The notes: generated by a model from the sequence alone, not told the origin. Counted from the first letter of the stretch, positions 7,313 to 17,045 are shown. The stretch is DNA of 59,914 nt from Virgisporangium ochraceum (GCF_016863655.1 NZ_BOPH01000035.1:1-59914), one strand, 5' to 3'. Numbers and translations are program-made.

Positions 7313-10026
7313 TGCGGACGAGCGAGGAGATCTACCACCGCGTCCGGTGGGACCCGCGGTTCGACCCGGCCCGGTTCGTGCTCGGCATCAACGTGCGCGG
7401 CGCGGCGCCCAAGCGGGTCCCGCTGCCGAACTTCGTTCCGGGCGGCGACATTCCGTGGCACCGCGTGCTGTTCGTGGAGGCCGACGGCGAGCTCGTGTGG
7501 GACCGCGCCGCGGGCGTCGACCGCATCGACTCCTCCGGCGCCGGACGCGTGCGGGAGGCGCGGCTGCTACGCGCGCCGTTCTTCACCGCGCGCACCGCGT
7601 ACGCGTACGACGCGGGGTGGCGGGCACAGGAGACCACCGAGCCGGGAACGGCCACCCACGTCAGGGTGCTCACCTGGAACACGTTGTGGGACCGCTACGA
7701 CAGCGACCGCATCGACACCGCCCGCCGGTGGCCGCTGCTGCTCGCCGCCCTCGAACGGGCCGACGCCGACGTCATCGCCCTGCAGGAGGTGCAGGCCGGG
7801 CTGCTGGCCGCGATCCTCGCCGCGCCCTGGGTCCGGAGACAGTACACAGTGGACTCCGACCCGCGTGGGCGCGACGTCGAGGCGAGCGGGCTGCTCATGC
7901 TCAGCCGGCTTCCGGTCCGGGAAGCGGGCCGGCACGCGTTCGGCCCGTACAAGGCGGCCGCCGGGCTCACCGTGCTGACGGCCGCCGGTCCGCTCGTCGT
8001 GGTCGGCACCCACCTGACCAGTGACCACACCGCCGACGGCGCCGGCCACCGGCTGCGTGAGCTGACCGCGCTGGCCGACGGCCTCGGCGGCGTCGACGCC
8101 GACGTGGTGCTGCTCGGCGACTTCAACGACGGCACCACCACACCCGTTGCCACGACGGGCATGCGCGACGCCTGGACCGACCTGCACGGCGACGACACCC
8201 CCACGTTCGACCCGGGTGTCAACCCGCTCGCCGCCGTCTCCTCGTTGTCGCAGCGGGCGGCGCGCATCGACCGGGTGCTGATGCGCGGTCCCCTGTTCCG
8301 CCCGACGGCCGCGACCCGGCTCGGCGACACGCCCGCGACCGACGACGGCCTATTCGTCTCCGACCACTTCGGCGTCGCCGTCGATCTCGTCGCCGGCCCG
8401 CACGACGGGCTGCCCGGAGATACCGCAGTCCTCGACGTGGCACCGACCGCCCGCACGGCCGTCGCGTGGCTGCCGCCGGCCGAGCTGTGGCCGGCGATCC
8501 AGCGCGTCCGCGCCGCGCACGACCCGCAGGTCGAGCGGTGGCCACCGCACGTGAACCTGCTCTTCGGGTTCGTGCCGGAGGCCGACTTCGAGCGCGCGGT
8601 GCCGCTGCTCGCGGACGCCGCCACGCGCGTCCAGCCGTTCACCGCCCGCCTCGACGGCGTGCGGACGTTCGGCGACAACACCGCGGTGTGGCTCGACCCG
8701 GCCGCGGCCGACCCGGCACCGTGGGCCGCGCTCCGGCGCGAGCTCGAACGCCGGTTCCCCCGCTGCCGGGGCCGCGCCGAGGGCTACACGCCGCACCTCA
8801 CGCTGGGCCGGTCCCGCGACGGCCGCACCGTGCGCCTGGAGGCCATGACCGCACGGGTCGGCGACCTCGTCGTCCTCTCACGGCGGGGCGACGAGCCGAT
8901 GCGGGTGCGGGCGACGGTCGCGTTGGGCACCGGTGCCGTGCGGTGGGCGTCCCCGGAGAATGGTCCACAGAGGACGGTGGACGGCCCGGCGGATGCGCTC
9001 GCCGCGCGGCTGACGGCGGCCCTGGCCCCGGGCGTGGTCGAGGTCGTCGGCTCGCGCCGCATGGGCTGCGCGCGGCCCGGCGCCGACCTCGACCTGGTCG
9101 CCGCGCTGCCCGGTGCCGACGACCTCGACCGGGTCGCGGAGGTGGTCCGCGCGGCGGTGCCGGAGGCGGGGGTCCGCGCGGTGGTCGGTGCCCGCGTGCC
9201 CGGGCTGAGGCTGACGACCGACGGGCTGACCACTGACCTCGTCGTCGTGTCGACCGGCGACCTCGACCCGGCCGAGGCGGTGCGACGGCGCACCGACCTC
9301 GGCGAGGCGGCGGCGGTCGCGCTGCGCGCGGTCAGCGACGCCGACGCGATCCTCGCCGCCGTCGACGGGCGCCGCGAGGAGTTCGCCGCGCTGGCCCGCA
9401 CGGTCAAGGCGTGGGCGCGCGCACGCGGTCTCGACTCCGCGCCGCACGGCGGGATCCCCGGCATCGCGTGGGCGGTGCTGGCGGCCCGCGCCGTGCGCGA
9501 CCGGCGACCGTTCTTCGAGACGTGGGCCGCGTGGGACTGGCGGGACCCGGTGACGCTCGACGGACCACCGGGAGACGCGGTCGGCCGCGCGTTGTCCATC
9601 TACACGCCGACCGAACCGGTGCGGCTGTGCACCGAGCAGGTCGGCCCCGGGTGGCGCGACCTGGTGACGCAGGAGCTGTACGAGGCGTGGGACAACCCCG
9701 CGGACCTCCTCGCGCCGCCGCCGATGCACCGGAGGCACGCCGCCTGGGCGGTGCTGTCGGTGCCGGCCGACGAGGTGACGCTCGGCCGGGTACGCGGACG
9801 GGTGCGGTCGCTGCTGACCGCGCTGGAGGACGCCGGAACCCCGGACGCGCACGCGTGGCCGCGCCCGTTCGAGTCCACTGTGGAGGTTCACCGGTACGCG
9901 GTCGGCCTCGGCCGCGACCCGGTCGACAGGCCGACGCTCACGGCTCTCGCGGAACCGTGGTGCGCCGGCCTGACGGGTGTCGAGGTGGAGTGGGCGGACG
10001 GCGGATCCGTGCCCACGTTGGTCTAG
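7312..10026 (+). CDS. Multidomain RNA-repair protein (MJ1316-like, EEP, 2H phosphoesterase, poly(A) polymerase-like)
   Basis: This 904-residue protein starts at ATG 7312, one base inside the previous stop. Residues 1-80 ([14 protein letters not shown]...[10 protein letters not shown]) match the DUF504/MJ1316 domain, proposed to read RNA ends. Residues 116-360 are an endonuclease/exonuclease/phosphatase domain with N123, E159, H234, GDFND at 269-273 and SDHFGV at 350-355. Residues 380-540 are a 2H phosphoesterase with PHVN at 412-415 and PHLTLGR at 494-500. Residues 555-904 are a polymerase-beta-type nucleotidyltransferase with GS(x2)MG...ADLDL at 580-595, a third Asp at 642 and a poly(A)-polymerase-like helical region. 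This is an end-healing, end-trimming and tailing kit in one chain, coupled to the ligase-kinase. The gene looks intact; the substrate is unknown. Confidence 0.88.
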   Translation: MRTSEEIYHRVRWDPRFDPARFVLGINVRGAAPKRVPLPNFVPGGDIPWHRVLFVEADGELVWDRAAGVDRIDSSGAGRVREARLLRAPFFTARTAYAYDAGWRAQETTEPGTATHVRVLTWNTLWDRYDSDRIDTARRWPLLLAALERADADVIALQEVQAGLLAAILAAPWVRRQYTVDSDPRGRDVEASGLLMLSRLPVREAGRHAFGPYKAAAGLTVLTAAGPLVVVGTHLTSDHTADGAGHRLRELTALADGLGGVDADVVLLGDFNDGTTTPVATTGMRDAWTDLHGDDTPTFDPGVNPLAAVSSLSQRAARIDRVLMRGPLFRPTAATRLGDTPATDDGLFVSDHFGVAVDLVAGPHDGLPGDTAVLDVAPTARTAVAWLPPAELWPAIQRVRAAHDPQVERWPPHVNLLFGFVPEADFERAVPLLADAATRVQPFTARLDGVRTFGDNTAVWLDPAAADPAPWAALRRELERRFPRCRGRAEGYTPHLTLGRSRDGRTVRLEAMTARVGDLVVLSRRGDEPMRVRATVALGTGAVRWASPENGPQRTVDGPADALAARLTAALAPGVVEVVGSRRMGCARPGADLDLVAALPGADDLDRVAEVVRAAVPEAGVRAVVGARVPGLRLTTDGLTTDLVVVSTGDLDPAEAVRRRTDLGEAAAVALRAVSDADAILAAVDGRREEFAALARTVKAWARARGLDSAPHGGIPGIAWAVLAARAVRDRRPFFETWAAWDWRDPVTLDGPPGDAVGRALSIYTPTEPVRLCTEQVGPGWRDLVTQELYEAWDNPADLLAPPPMHRRHAAWAVLSVPADEVTLGRVRGRVRSLLTALEDAGTPDAHAWPRPFESTVEVHRYAVGLGRDPVDRPTLTALAEPWCAGLTGVEVEWADGGSVPTLV

Positions 10027-10238
10027 AGGTAGATGTCGACGACCCCGCCGTCGGTCCGCTCGGCCCGGGGCAGGTCGGCGGCGACCTTCGCCGGCAGGTC
10101 CGCGTTCCGGGTGGCCTGCAGGAAGTCGGCCTGCGCGTTGACCGCGGCCTGGTACGCCTCCGGGTCCTGCCGCTGGTTGGTGGCGGTGGGGAGGCTGAGC
10201 GACAGCGCGGTGCCGGAGCCGATCGCGTTGACTGACAT
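10023..10238 (-). CDS. Small hypothetical protein convergent with the RNA-repair gene
   Basis: A 71-residue protein starts at ATG 10238 with AAGGCGGG about 6 bases upstream. The N-terminus is Ser/Thr/Ala-rich, followed by [23 protein letters not shown], which looks helical, and the end VVDIYL. Its stop codon shares the palindrome CTAG (10023-10026) with the stop of the RNA-repair gene on the other strand. No family is recognised. A good ribosome site and balanced composition support a real gene. Confidence 0.55.
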   Translation of the reverse strand: MSVNAIGSGTALSLSLPTATNQRQDPEAYQAAVNAQADFLQATRNADLPAKVAADLPRAERTDGGVVDIYL

Positions 10239-10382
10239 GGGACCCGCCTTCGGGGCCGGTACCGGGCGACGGTTCGCCCGGCGACGGAGTTGGCGACCTC
10301 ACTATCGGCCGCCGCGGGGGCGGACCTGAGAACTTGACCCGGCCCACTAGACATTGGACTGACTTCGAACGGGAAGGTAGTG

Positions 10383-11687
10383 ATGGCGTCCACCCAGAAC
10401 CGGAACGAGTATCTCGAGCAGGTCGTCGCCCAGCAGCAGGTGCTGGAGGAGAACCTGAGGTCCAAGCGCAGCGCACCACCGCCCACGGAGCGCAGCCGGG
10501 CGGCGGCGGAGCCCGACCGACGGGTCGAGGTCCGCATCACCGGGTTCGGGCGGTGGAAGACCGTGCTCGTGCCGCCGAACGCCTTCGTCGTGCACACCCG
10601 GCGCGGCAGGGCCGACCCGCTGCACGTCGGGCTCGGGGTCTCCTTCCGCTACCGGCCGCAGACCGACGCGTTCCTCGTGGTGCCCGGCGCGATGCAGACG
10701 ATCCTCATCAGCGCGTTCTCGATCTGCCGGGAACTGCAGGGCGTGGTGGTACAGGCGTACGTCCAGTGGATCATCGAGGACTTCGGCACCGCGTACCGCA
10801 AGCTCGACTTCAGCGACCCCGACGACCCGATGCGCCTGGTGAACCTGCAACTCAAGGAGCAGGCGGAGGCGGCCGTGAAGGACAAGGTCGCCACGATGAG
10901 CGTCCACGAGGTTCTCAGCGACAAGCAGCCCATCATCGAGGAGCTCACGTCGCGGCTGGGTTCGGTGGCCGAAGGCCTCGGGCTGCGCATCGTCACCGTG
11001 CAGATCAAGGAGGCGGTGGTCAGCTCGTCGCGGCTCTGGGAGAACCTGCAGAAGCCCTACCGCGCCGAGCAGGAGCGCCTGGCCCGCCTCGCCGAGCTGA
11101 CCGCCGCCGACGCGGTCTCCGAACGCGAGATGAGCGTGGCCCGCGCCCGCGAGACCCGCCGCCTCGCCGACGAGCGCGAGCTCGGCGAGCTCCGCCACCG
11201 CAACGAGGCGGCCGGCTTCGACCGCGACACCGCCGAACGCGTCCGCCGCGCCGGCCGCGAGCAGGAGGACGCCCGCACGCTCGCCGACCTCGAGAACGAG
11301 ACCGCCACCCACGCCCTCGCCATCAGGCAGGCGCGGCAGCGGCAGGAGCACGAGGTCAACCAGGCCCGCGTCGAGAACGACCAGGCTCTCCGGGCCCTGG
11401 AACAGCAGGGCGAGCTGGCCCTCGCCCGCGCCGCGGCCGCCGCCGAACACGACCACGCCGTGCTCGCCCTCGACCGCGACCGCATCCGCGGCGACATCGC
11501 CAACACCCAGTCCCCGGCCAGCATCCAGGCGCAGCTCGTCGAACGCCTCCCCGACATCGTCGCGAAGATGCCGAAACCCGCCGAGCTCCGCGCCGTCACG
11601 ATCGGCGGTGCCGACAGCACCACCGTGGGCGGTCTCATCGCGGAGCTCACGGCCGTCGTCGGCGCTCTACGAGACGCGACTCGTTGA
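10383..11687 (+). CDS. SPFH/Band-7 domain coiled-coil protein
   Basis: This 434-residue protein starts at ATG 10383 with GGGAAGG upstream; an in-frame GTG lies 3 bases before. Residues about 45-225 resemble an SPFH/Band-7 fold (VPPNAFVVHTRRGRADPL..., then the QLKEQAEAAVKDKVATMSVHEVLSDK segment). Residues about 225-380 are a long Ala/Glu/Arg-rich coiled coil. The C-terminus includes QAQLVERLPDIVAKMPKP, like flotillin-type ends. I see no clear N-terminal membrane hairpin, so membrane attachment is uncertain. SPFH proteins form oligomeric scaffolds. It lies downstream of the RNA-repair operon on the same strand with a roughly 360-base interval holding the small minus-strand gene. Confidence 0.75.
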   Translation: MASTQNRNEYLEQVVAQQQVLEENLRSKRSAPPPTERSRAAAEPDRRVEVRITGFGRWKTVLVPPNAFVVHTRRGRADPLHVGLGVSFRYRPQTDAFLVVPGAMQTILISAFSICRELQGVVVQAYVQWIIEDFGTAYRKLDFSDPDDPMRLVNLQLKEQAEAAVKDKVATMSVHEVLSDKQPIIEELTSRLGSVAEGLGLRIVTVQIKEAVVSSSRLWENLQKPYRAEQERLARLAELTAADAVSEREMSVARARETRRLADERELGELRHRNEAAGFDRDTAERVRRAGREQEDARTLADLENETATHALAIRQARQRQEHEVNQARVENDQALRALEQQGELALARAAAAAEHDHAVLALDRDRIRGDIANTQSPASIQAQLVERLPDIVAKMPKPAELRAVTIGGADSTTVGGLIAELTAVVGALRDATR

Positions 11688-11731
11688 TCAGCCGCTCCGC
11701 AGAACTTCGTGCATACGCGCCGTACCCGACG

Positions 11732-12376
11732 TCACCGGCCCACCTCCGGTCGTCGTCGGGTCCAGGCGCGGGGCGCCCGCCAGTGCCGCACCATCGCCAC
11801 CACCCGTAACCCGAACACGAACACCGCCGCCGCGGTGCCGACGATCCCCAGCGGCAGCCCCGCGTGGTACGCACCGACGACCCCGGCCGACCCCAGCGCG
11901 GCCGGGATCGCGTACAGGCTGGAGTCCGCCTGCACCAGCGCGGGCGTCTCCCGCGCGGTGATGTCACGCAGCACTCCACCGCCGACCGCTGTCATCACCC
12001 CGAGCAGCACCGCCTGCAGCGGCCCGAGGTCGAACCGCAACGCCTTCAGCGTGCCCGTGACGCAGAACAGCCCGAGCCCGGCCGCGTCGAAGATCAGCAC
12101 GGTGAACGTCCACCGCTGCAGGAGAGGATGCGCGAAGAACGTGACGGCCGCCGCCACCACCGGCACCACCAGATACATCACGTCGGTGAACGCGGCCGGT
12201 GGCGTGTCGCCGATGATGAGGTCGCGCAGGATGCCACCCCCGAGCGCGGTGAGGATGGCGAGCACCAGGATGCCGACGGCATCGAAGCCCTTCTGGATGG
12301 CCAGCAGCGCCCCGGACGTGGCGAACGTGAACAGGCCGACCAGTTCGAGCATGGTGATGACGAGCGCGACGGACAC
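11732..12376 (-). CDS. TRIC-type (UPF0126) cation channel family membrane protein
   Basis: About 214 residues with seven hydrophobic segments. The paired motifs TALGGGILRD and TAVGGGVLRD lie in the internal repeats typical of the UPF0126/trimeric intracellular cation channel family, and AIQKGFDAVGI sits near the start. I place the start at GTG 12376 because a TAGGCT box ends 8 bases upstream, the leaderless geometry used elsewhere in this window; GTG 12382 is the alternative. The C-terminus (RHWRAPRAWTRRRPEVGR) is basic. The gene is convergent with the SPFH gene. Bacterial homologues can conduct potassium; the role here is unknown. Confidence 0.85.
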   Translation of the reverse strand: MSVALVITMLELVGLFTFATSGALLAIQKGFDAVGILVLAILTALGGGILRDLIIGDTPPAAFTDVMYLVVPVVAAAVTFFAHPLLQRWTFTVLIFDAAGLGLFCVTGTLKALRFDLGPLQAVLLGVMTAVGGGVLRDITARETPALVQADSSLYAIPAALGSAGVVGAYHAGLPLGIVGTAAAVFVFGLRVVAMVRHWRAPRAWTRRRPEVGR

Positions 12377-12384
12377 GCCCACCG

Positions 12385-12390
12385 AGCCTA
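12385..12390 (-). promoter_or_regulatory. Leaderless -10 box for the TRIC gene
   Basis: TAGGCT on the minus strand, 8 bases before GTG 12376. The box also forms the stop codon of a 51-codon minus-strand frame (12388-12543), which makes that small frame less likely to be a gene. Confidence 0.55.
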
Positions 12391-12612
12391 GACGACCGCA
12401 CGGGCCGTACCGTATTCGTGCGGCTTGCGTGGCGACGCCGTGGGCGCGCCGGTCGCCCGGGTGGCTGCCGGTGCCGACGTGGACGGGCCGACGAAGTCCA
12501 GCAACCGCACCAGGTTCCGGGCGACTTCCGGCGGTCGGACCACCGTGACAGGTGTTCCGAGCGGGTTCGTGGCGCGCGGTGTCCGTGTGCCGCGGGGCCG
12601 TCGATCTCCACG

Positions 12613-12618
12613 TACTGT
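12613..12618 (+). promoter_or_regulatory. Leaderless -10 box (TACTGT)
   Basis: TACTGT lies 6 bases before GTG 12625 and there is no Shine-Dalgarno sequence, which decides the start chosen for that gene. Confidence 0.6.
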
Positions 12619-12624
12619 TCCGGC

Positions 12625-13380
12625 GTGCAACCGAACCAGCCCTACGACAGTGGATGGCCTCCCCAGCAGTATCCCGGTCCGCCGCAGGTCACCTATCCGC
12701 CCCCGCCGCCGGGACCGCCGTTCGCACCGGTGCCGCCGCGCAGGGGTGGAGGGGGTAGGACGGCACTCGTCGTGGTCCTCATCCTCGTCGCGTTCGTGTG
12801 TCTCGGGGTGCCGGCCGCCGGCGCGGTCGTGTACGCCACCACCGAGGATGGGCCGTACACCAGCGTCGACACGGTGTGCGCGCTGTTCTCCGGCGAGAAC
12901 GGCAAGAAGTTCACCGGCGGCCAGGCGGGCCGGCCGGCCGCCGGCACGGGCGACGGGTCGTGCAAGTGGGACCAGGCCGGCCTCTACGTCTTCGAGGTGT
13001 TCGTGGAGATCGTGCGCAAGGACCGCTTCACGAGCAGCATCGAGAAAGCCACCGAAGAGTTCGGACACGCGAAGAACCTGTACTTCCGCGAGATCTCGAA
13101 GCCGCGGACGATGTCCGCCCTCGAGGACGCGTGGGGCATCGGCGACCAGGCGTACCTGCAGTTCACCTCGCAGGTGCTGGCGTCGGGCAAGGACCGCGCC
13201 GACAAGCAGATCCTGCTGGCCCGCAAGGAGAACGCCGTCATCCACGTCGAGTTCACGGCGTTCACCCAGGCGACGGAGTTCCTCGGTCCGGCCGAGTGCA
13301 CGAAGGTCAACCGCGACTTCCGTGATCCCGGGATCGAGCTGTTCAACCTCGTCGTTCCCGGCCTCCGCCGGTCGGGATAG
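12625..13380 (+). CDS. Pro-rich single-pass membrane protein with extracytoplasmic domain
   Basis: A 251-residue protein. The first 45 residues are Pro/Gln/Gly-rich and cytoplasmic (QPNQPYDSGWPPQQYPGPP...). One transmembrane helix follows (TALVVVLILVAFVCLGVPAAGAVVYA, about 45-70), then a soluble outer domain of about 180 residues with two cysteines (in TVCALFSG and GSCKW) and a third near the end. This Pro-rich/TM/DUF layout is common in actinobacterial surface proteins of unknown function. The start rests on the leaderless box at 12613. No catalytic motif is visible. Confidence 0.7.
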   Translation: MQPNQPYDSGWPPQQYPGPPQVTYPPPPPGPPFAPVPPRRGGGGRTALVVVLILVAFVCLGVPAAGAVVYATTEDGPYTSVDTVCALFSGENGKKFTGGQAGRPAAGTGDGSCKWDQAGLYVFEVFVEIVRKDRFTSSIEKATEEFGHAKNLYFREISKPRTMSALEDAWGIGDQAYLQFTSQVLASGKDRADKQILLARKENAVIHVEFTAFTQATEFLGPAECTKVNRDFRDPGIELFNLVVPGLRRSG

Positions 13381-13382
13381 GC

Positions 13383-13423
13383 GTCCGCAGGGGTCGGGGT
13401 AGGTGTCCGCAGGGGTCGGGGTA
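13383..13423. repeat. Two-copy 22-bp tandem repeat
   Basis: GTCCGCAGGGGTCGGGGTA occurs at 13383-13401 and again at 13405-13423 with a 22-base period, in the short gap before the GMC oxidoreductase gene. It is probably a slippage product; no function is apparent. Confidence 0.85.
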
Positions 13424-13516
13424 AGGGGCAGGCGTCACGCCCCGAGGCGCCGACGGCCTGATGTAGGCCATCATCGATGACGTACACCACGGCGACCCCG
13501 ACGGTGGGTGGATTCG

Positions 13517-16500
13517 ATGAACTCGACAGGGTTGGCCGCTCCGGTCGATGCGCTCGGCGACCACTACGACGCGGTGGTCGTCGGGTCGGGATACGGCGGG
13601 GCGGTCTGCGCGGCCCGCCTCGCGACGGCCGGGTGGCGGGTCTGCGTTCTCGAACGCGGCCGGGAACTGCGCCCCGGGCAGTTCCCCGAGACCGTGGCCG
13701 CCCTCGCGGCGGAGCTCCAGGTCCGCACCGACACGCGGCGGTTCGGCCGGACCGACCGGTTGATGGATCTCCGCACCGGTCGGTCGGGCAGCGTCGTGCT
13801 CGGGTGTGGGCTGGGCGGCGGCTCGCTGATCAACGCGGGCGTCGTCACGCGTCCGCCGGCGGCGGTTTTCGAAGACCCGCGGTGGCCGGTCGAACTGCGG
13901 GGTGACGCGTTGGCGCCGTTCCTCGACCGGGCCGAGCGCATGCTCGGCGCGGCACGGTATCCGGAGGGCTGGCCGCGATCGTCCAGAGTGGACGCGTTGG
14001 AGCGCATCGGCTCAGCGCTCGGCGGACGGGTCGAGCGGCCCCCGGTGACGATCAGCTTCCGGGCCGGCGCCAACCACGTCGGATACGAACAGGCGGCCTG
14101 CACCCTCTGCGGAAACTGCGCGACCGGCTGCAACCACGGGGCCAAGTCCACGTTGGCGACGACCTACCTTCCGGTGGCCGTGGCGCACGGGGCACACCTG
14201 TTCACCGGCGTCGACGTGCGGACGGTCCTGCGCGGGTCCGACGGGGAGTGGACGGTGTCGATGGCCGGCCCGACCGGGTTCGTGCGGGCGCCGGTGGTGG
14301 TGCTCGCCGCCGGCGCGCTCGGGTCGACGGAGATCCTGCTGCGGTCGCGGGCCGCGGGGCTGCGGCTGTCGCGGCGGCTCGGCGCGGCCTTCACCGGCAA
14401 CGGCGGCGCGCTGGCGTTCTGCTACGGCGGCAGCGCGCCGATCGCGGGCTGGGGCACCAGGCGGCCCGCGTCGGCGTCGGATCCGCCCGGGCCCACGATC
14501 GCCGGCGTACTGAGGCTCGACGACGGCCGGCTCGTCGAGGACGGCGTGGTCCCGACCGCTCTCGCCGAGCTCACCGCCGCGGCTCTCGCGCTGCGCGCCG
14601 AGGGCCGGGCCGGCTTCGCGCCGTCGCCGCGCCGGCTCCGCGACGTGGTGACCCGCTCGCACCGGATTCCGGCCGACCGCACGCTGATGCTGCTGCTCGT
14701 CAACGCCGACGAGGCGACCGGGCGGCTGGTGCGGGCCCCCGATCCCGTCGGCGTGCGCGTCGTCGGCGGAATCAGCCGGCCCGACGCGCGGGCGCTGCGG
14801 GCGGTGGCCGCGGCGGTCGGCGGTCGCCTCGTCACCGACCACTTCGCCGGGCCGACCGAGCGGGTGTCGGTGCATCCGCTCGGCGGCGCGCCGGTGGGCG
14901 ACGACGGACGCCACGGCGTCGTCGACCACAGTGGACGCGTGTTCAGCGGCGCCTCGGACGAGGTGCACGACGGTCTCTACGTGGTGGACGGGGCGATCGT
15001 TCCCCGGTCGCTCGTGGCCAACCCGCTCCTCACGATCACTGCGCTGGCGGAACGCTGCGCCGATCTCATCGTCGCCGCCCGCGCCCCGCGGGGAACGTCG
15101 TCGCGCCCCGGTGGGCGAGGGGGCCGGCTGCGGTTCACCGAGCGCCTCCGCGGTCACCTCGGTCGCAACGCCGACGGTGACCCGCAGGCCGGAGCCGCGC
15201 AGGGCCTTGCCGACGGCACCCCGCTCGACCTGCGGCTGACCCTGTCCACCGACCGTCCGGGCACGTTCGACCCACAGTGGACGGTTGCCGGCGCGGTGGT
15301 GGCACCGGCACTGGCGCCGCGCCGGCTACGCGTGGTGCGGGGCGGCTTCCGGGTCGACGCCGACGGTCACCTCGACGCCCGCTACTCCCTCGACCTGGTC
15401 TCCGACGACGGCCACCGGTTCGCGCTGACCGGAACCAAACGGGTCCACCCGTCGATGGACGCGCGTGCGCTGTGGCGTGAGACCACGACGCTGTCGGTCG
15501 TCGTCCGGGAGTGCGCTGCCGACCGGGTGGTCGCGGCCGGCACCGCGAGCATCACGGCGACGGACCTCCTGCGGCAGCTGGGCTCCGTGCGGCTCGCCCC
15601 GCTGACACCGAGAGCCGCGCCGACAACGCGGGACGCGCGCGCGATGCCGTGGCTCGGCGGCGTTCCGGTCGCCGCCCGCCGGGTGATCGGGCTGCGCGGC
15701 CGGCGACGCGCACTCCGTCTCCCCGAACCGGAGCCGCGGTGGTGCGCCGCCGACGGAACCTGGCACGGCGGCGAGGAGGCGGGGCCCGACGCGTGGCTGC
15801 GGCTCGTCCGCTACCGGGGAGGGCCGCGCGGCCCGGTGATGCTCGCGCCCGGGTTCAGCATGTCGGCGACGTCGTTCCTCGTCGACACCATCGCCGAGAA
15901 CCTGGTGGAGCACCTCGTCGCCGCGGGGTACGACGTCTGGTTGTTCGACTACCGCGCCAGCATCGACCTGCCGTCCGCCCGCTCGGCGTTCACCATCGAC
16001 CACCTCGCGCTCGTCGACTGGCCCACCGCCGTCGCCGAGGTGCTGCGGCGGACCGGTCGCGGCACGACCCACGCGCTCGGGCACTGCGTCGGGTCGCTCA
16101 CGCTGATGATGGCGTTGGCCGCCGGGCTCCGGGGAGTCCGGTCGGCGGTGTGCATGCAGTCGACGCTGCACCCGGTCCCATCGACCCTCAACGCGTTGAA
16201 GGGCGCACTGCCGATCGGACGCGTCGTGCGCGCCGCCGGCGTACGGCACCTCGCACCGGCGCGGGGTGGGTCGCTGCCGGCCCTTGCCGCCAACGCCCTG
16301 CTGCGGACCGTCCCCGCGCCACCCGGCGAGCGGTGCGGCAGGGCGATCTGCGACTGGGTGAACGCCCTGTACGGATCGACGCATCGACACGCACAGCTCG
16401 ACGACGCCACCCACGACGCCCTGGGTGACCTGTTCGACGTGGGCAGCGTGCCCGCGCTGGAGCAGCTCTCCCGGATCGTGCGCCAGCGCAGTGTCGCCGC

Positions 16501-16747
16501 CCGCTACACCGCCCACCCCGAGCGGTTGCGACTCCCGGTGCTGCTGGTGCAGGGCGAGTGCAACGACATCTTCCGCCCCGCCGGGAGCCTCCGGACCCTG
16601 GAGTGGCTGACCGCGGCCAACGGCCCCGGCCACTGCGAGCGGATCGTGCTACCCGGCTACGCACACCTCGACGCGCTCATCGGCCGCACCGCCGCGGCCG
16701 ACGTGTACCCGTTGCTCACGGCCCACCTGAACCGCCACGACCGCTAG
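13517..16747 (+). CDS. GMC oxidoreductase (cholesterol oxidase-like) fused to an alpha/beta hydrolase
   Basis: A 1076-residue fusion starting at ATG 13517, with GGTGGGTGG 5 bases upstream; GTG 13508 is an alternative. Residues about 15-540 are a flavoprotein of the ChoD-like GMC group. VVVGSGYGGAVCAARLA binds FAD, and CTLCGNCATGCNHGAKST (about 195-212) is the cysteine cluster seen in these proteins. The end VHPLGGAP...GLYVVDGAIVPRSLVANPLLTITALAER is typical. A linker of about 200 residues follows. From about 770 to the end is an alpha/beta hydrolase: VMLAPGFSMSATSF, GHCVGSLTLMM (Cys at the nucleophile elbow instead of Ser) and a late His in GYAHLDALIG. Sterol or lipid oxidation coupled to ester or lactone cleavage is a reasonable guess. 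Confidence 0.85.
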   Translation: MNSTGLAAPVDALGDHYDAVVVGSGYGGAVCAARLATAGWRVCVLERGRELRPGQFPETVAALAAELQVRTDTRRFGRTDRLMDLRTGRSGSVVLGCGLGGGSLINAGVVTRPPAAVFEDPRWPVELRGDALAPFLDRAERMLGAARYPEGWPRSSRVDALERIGSALGGRVERPPVTISFRAGANHVGYEQAACTLCGNCATGCNHGAKSTLATTYLPVAVAHGAHLFTGVDVRTVLRGSDGEWTVSMAGPTGFVRAPVVVLAAGALGSTEILLRSRAAGLRLSRRLGAAFTGNGGALAFCYGGSAPIAGWGTRRPASASDPPGPTIAGVLRLDDGRLVEDGVVPTALAELTAAALALRAEGRAGFAPSPRRLRDVVTRSHRIPADRTLMLLLVNADEATGRLVRAPDPVGVRVVGGISRPDARALRAVAAAVGGRLVTDHFAGPTERVSVHPLGGAPVGDDGRHGVVDHSGRVFSGASDEVHDGLYVVDGAIVPRSLVANPLLTITALAERCADLIVAARAPRGTSSRPGGRGGRLRFTERLRGHLGRNADGDPQAGAAQGLADGTPLDLRLTLSTDRPGTFDPQWTVAGAVVAPALAPRRLRVVRGGFRVDADGHLDARYSLDLVSDDGHRFALTGTKRVHPSMDARALWRETTTLSVVVRECAADRVVAAGTASITATDLLRQLGSVRLAPLTPRAAPTTRDARAMPWLGGVPVAARRVIGLRGRRRALRLPEPEPRWCAADGTWHGGEEAGPDAWLRLVRYRGGPRGPVMLAPGFSMSATSFLVDTIAENLVEHLVAAGYDVWLFDYRASIDLPSARSAFTIDHLALVDWPTAVAEVLRRTGRGTTHALGHCVGSLTLMMALAAGLRGVRSAVCMQSTLHPVPSTLNALKGALPIGRVVRAAGVRHLAPARGGSLPALAANALLRTVPAPPGERCGRAICDWVNALYGSTHRHAQLDDATHDALGDLFDVGSVPALEQLSRIVRQRSVAARYTAHPERLRLPVLLVQGECNDIFRPAGSLRTLEWLTAANGPGHCERIVLPGYAHLDALIGRTAAADVYPLLTAHLNRHDR

Positions 16748-17045
16748 CCCGCGCCAGGGCCAGGGCCAGGATCGCGTAGCCGAGCAGCGCCGCGCCGGTC
16801 CCGGGACCGACGACCACGGCCGGCGCCACCGAGGTGGCGAGCCCCACGACCAGACCGGCCGCCGCGACCGCGCAGACGACGGCGCCGAGCAACCGCAGGT
16901 GCGGGTCGCCCAGCACCGGGACGAGTGGGAGGAAGTGCGCGCCGACCACGGCCGCCACCAGCGCCGGGATGGACTCCGACCAGCCGACCGACGCCAGAGG
17001 CGTCACGGTCACGCCGCGCCCGGCCTGCCGATGGGACCGTTCCAT
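16716..17045 (-). CDS. Small three-helix membrane protein
   Basis: This 109-residue protein starts at ATG 17045 behind a good site (GGGGAGGT). It has about three hydrophobic helices, the first containing VAAVVGAHFLPLVPVL. A GxHFLPL segment occurs in the middle of larger membrane proteins I have seen, so this may be a shortened version missing the front helices, although its ribosome site suggests it is still expressed. It overlaps the end of the convergent fusion gene by 32 bases. Function unknown. Confidence 0.6.
   Translation of the reverse strand: MERSHRQAGRGVTVTPLASVGWSESIPALVAAVVGAHFLPLVPVLGDPHLRLLGAVVCAVAAAGLVVGLATSVAPAVVVGPGTGAALLGYAILALALARASGRGGSGGP

Noticed and set aside
8878..10479. 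533-codon open frame on the minus strand
   Set aside because: Antisense to the RNA-repair gene. The Arg/Pro/Gly-rich sequence has no domain, and it crosses the promoter region of the SPFH gene.
12388..12543. 51-codon minus-strand frame upstream of the TRIC gene
   Set aside because: It ends in a plausible-looking tail, but has no start signals, and its stop codon coincides with the -10 box used by the TRIC gene.
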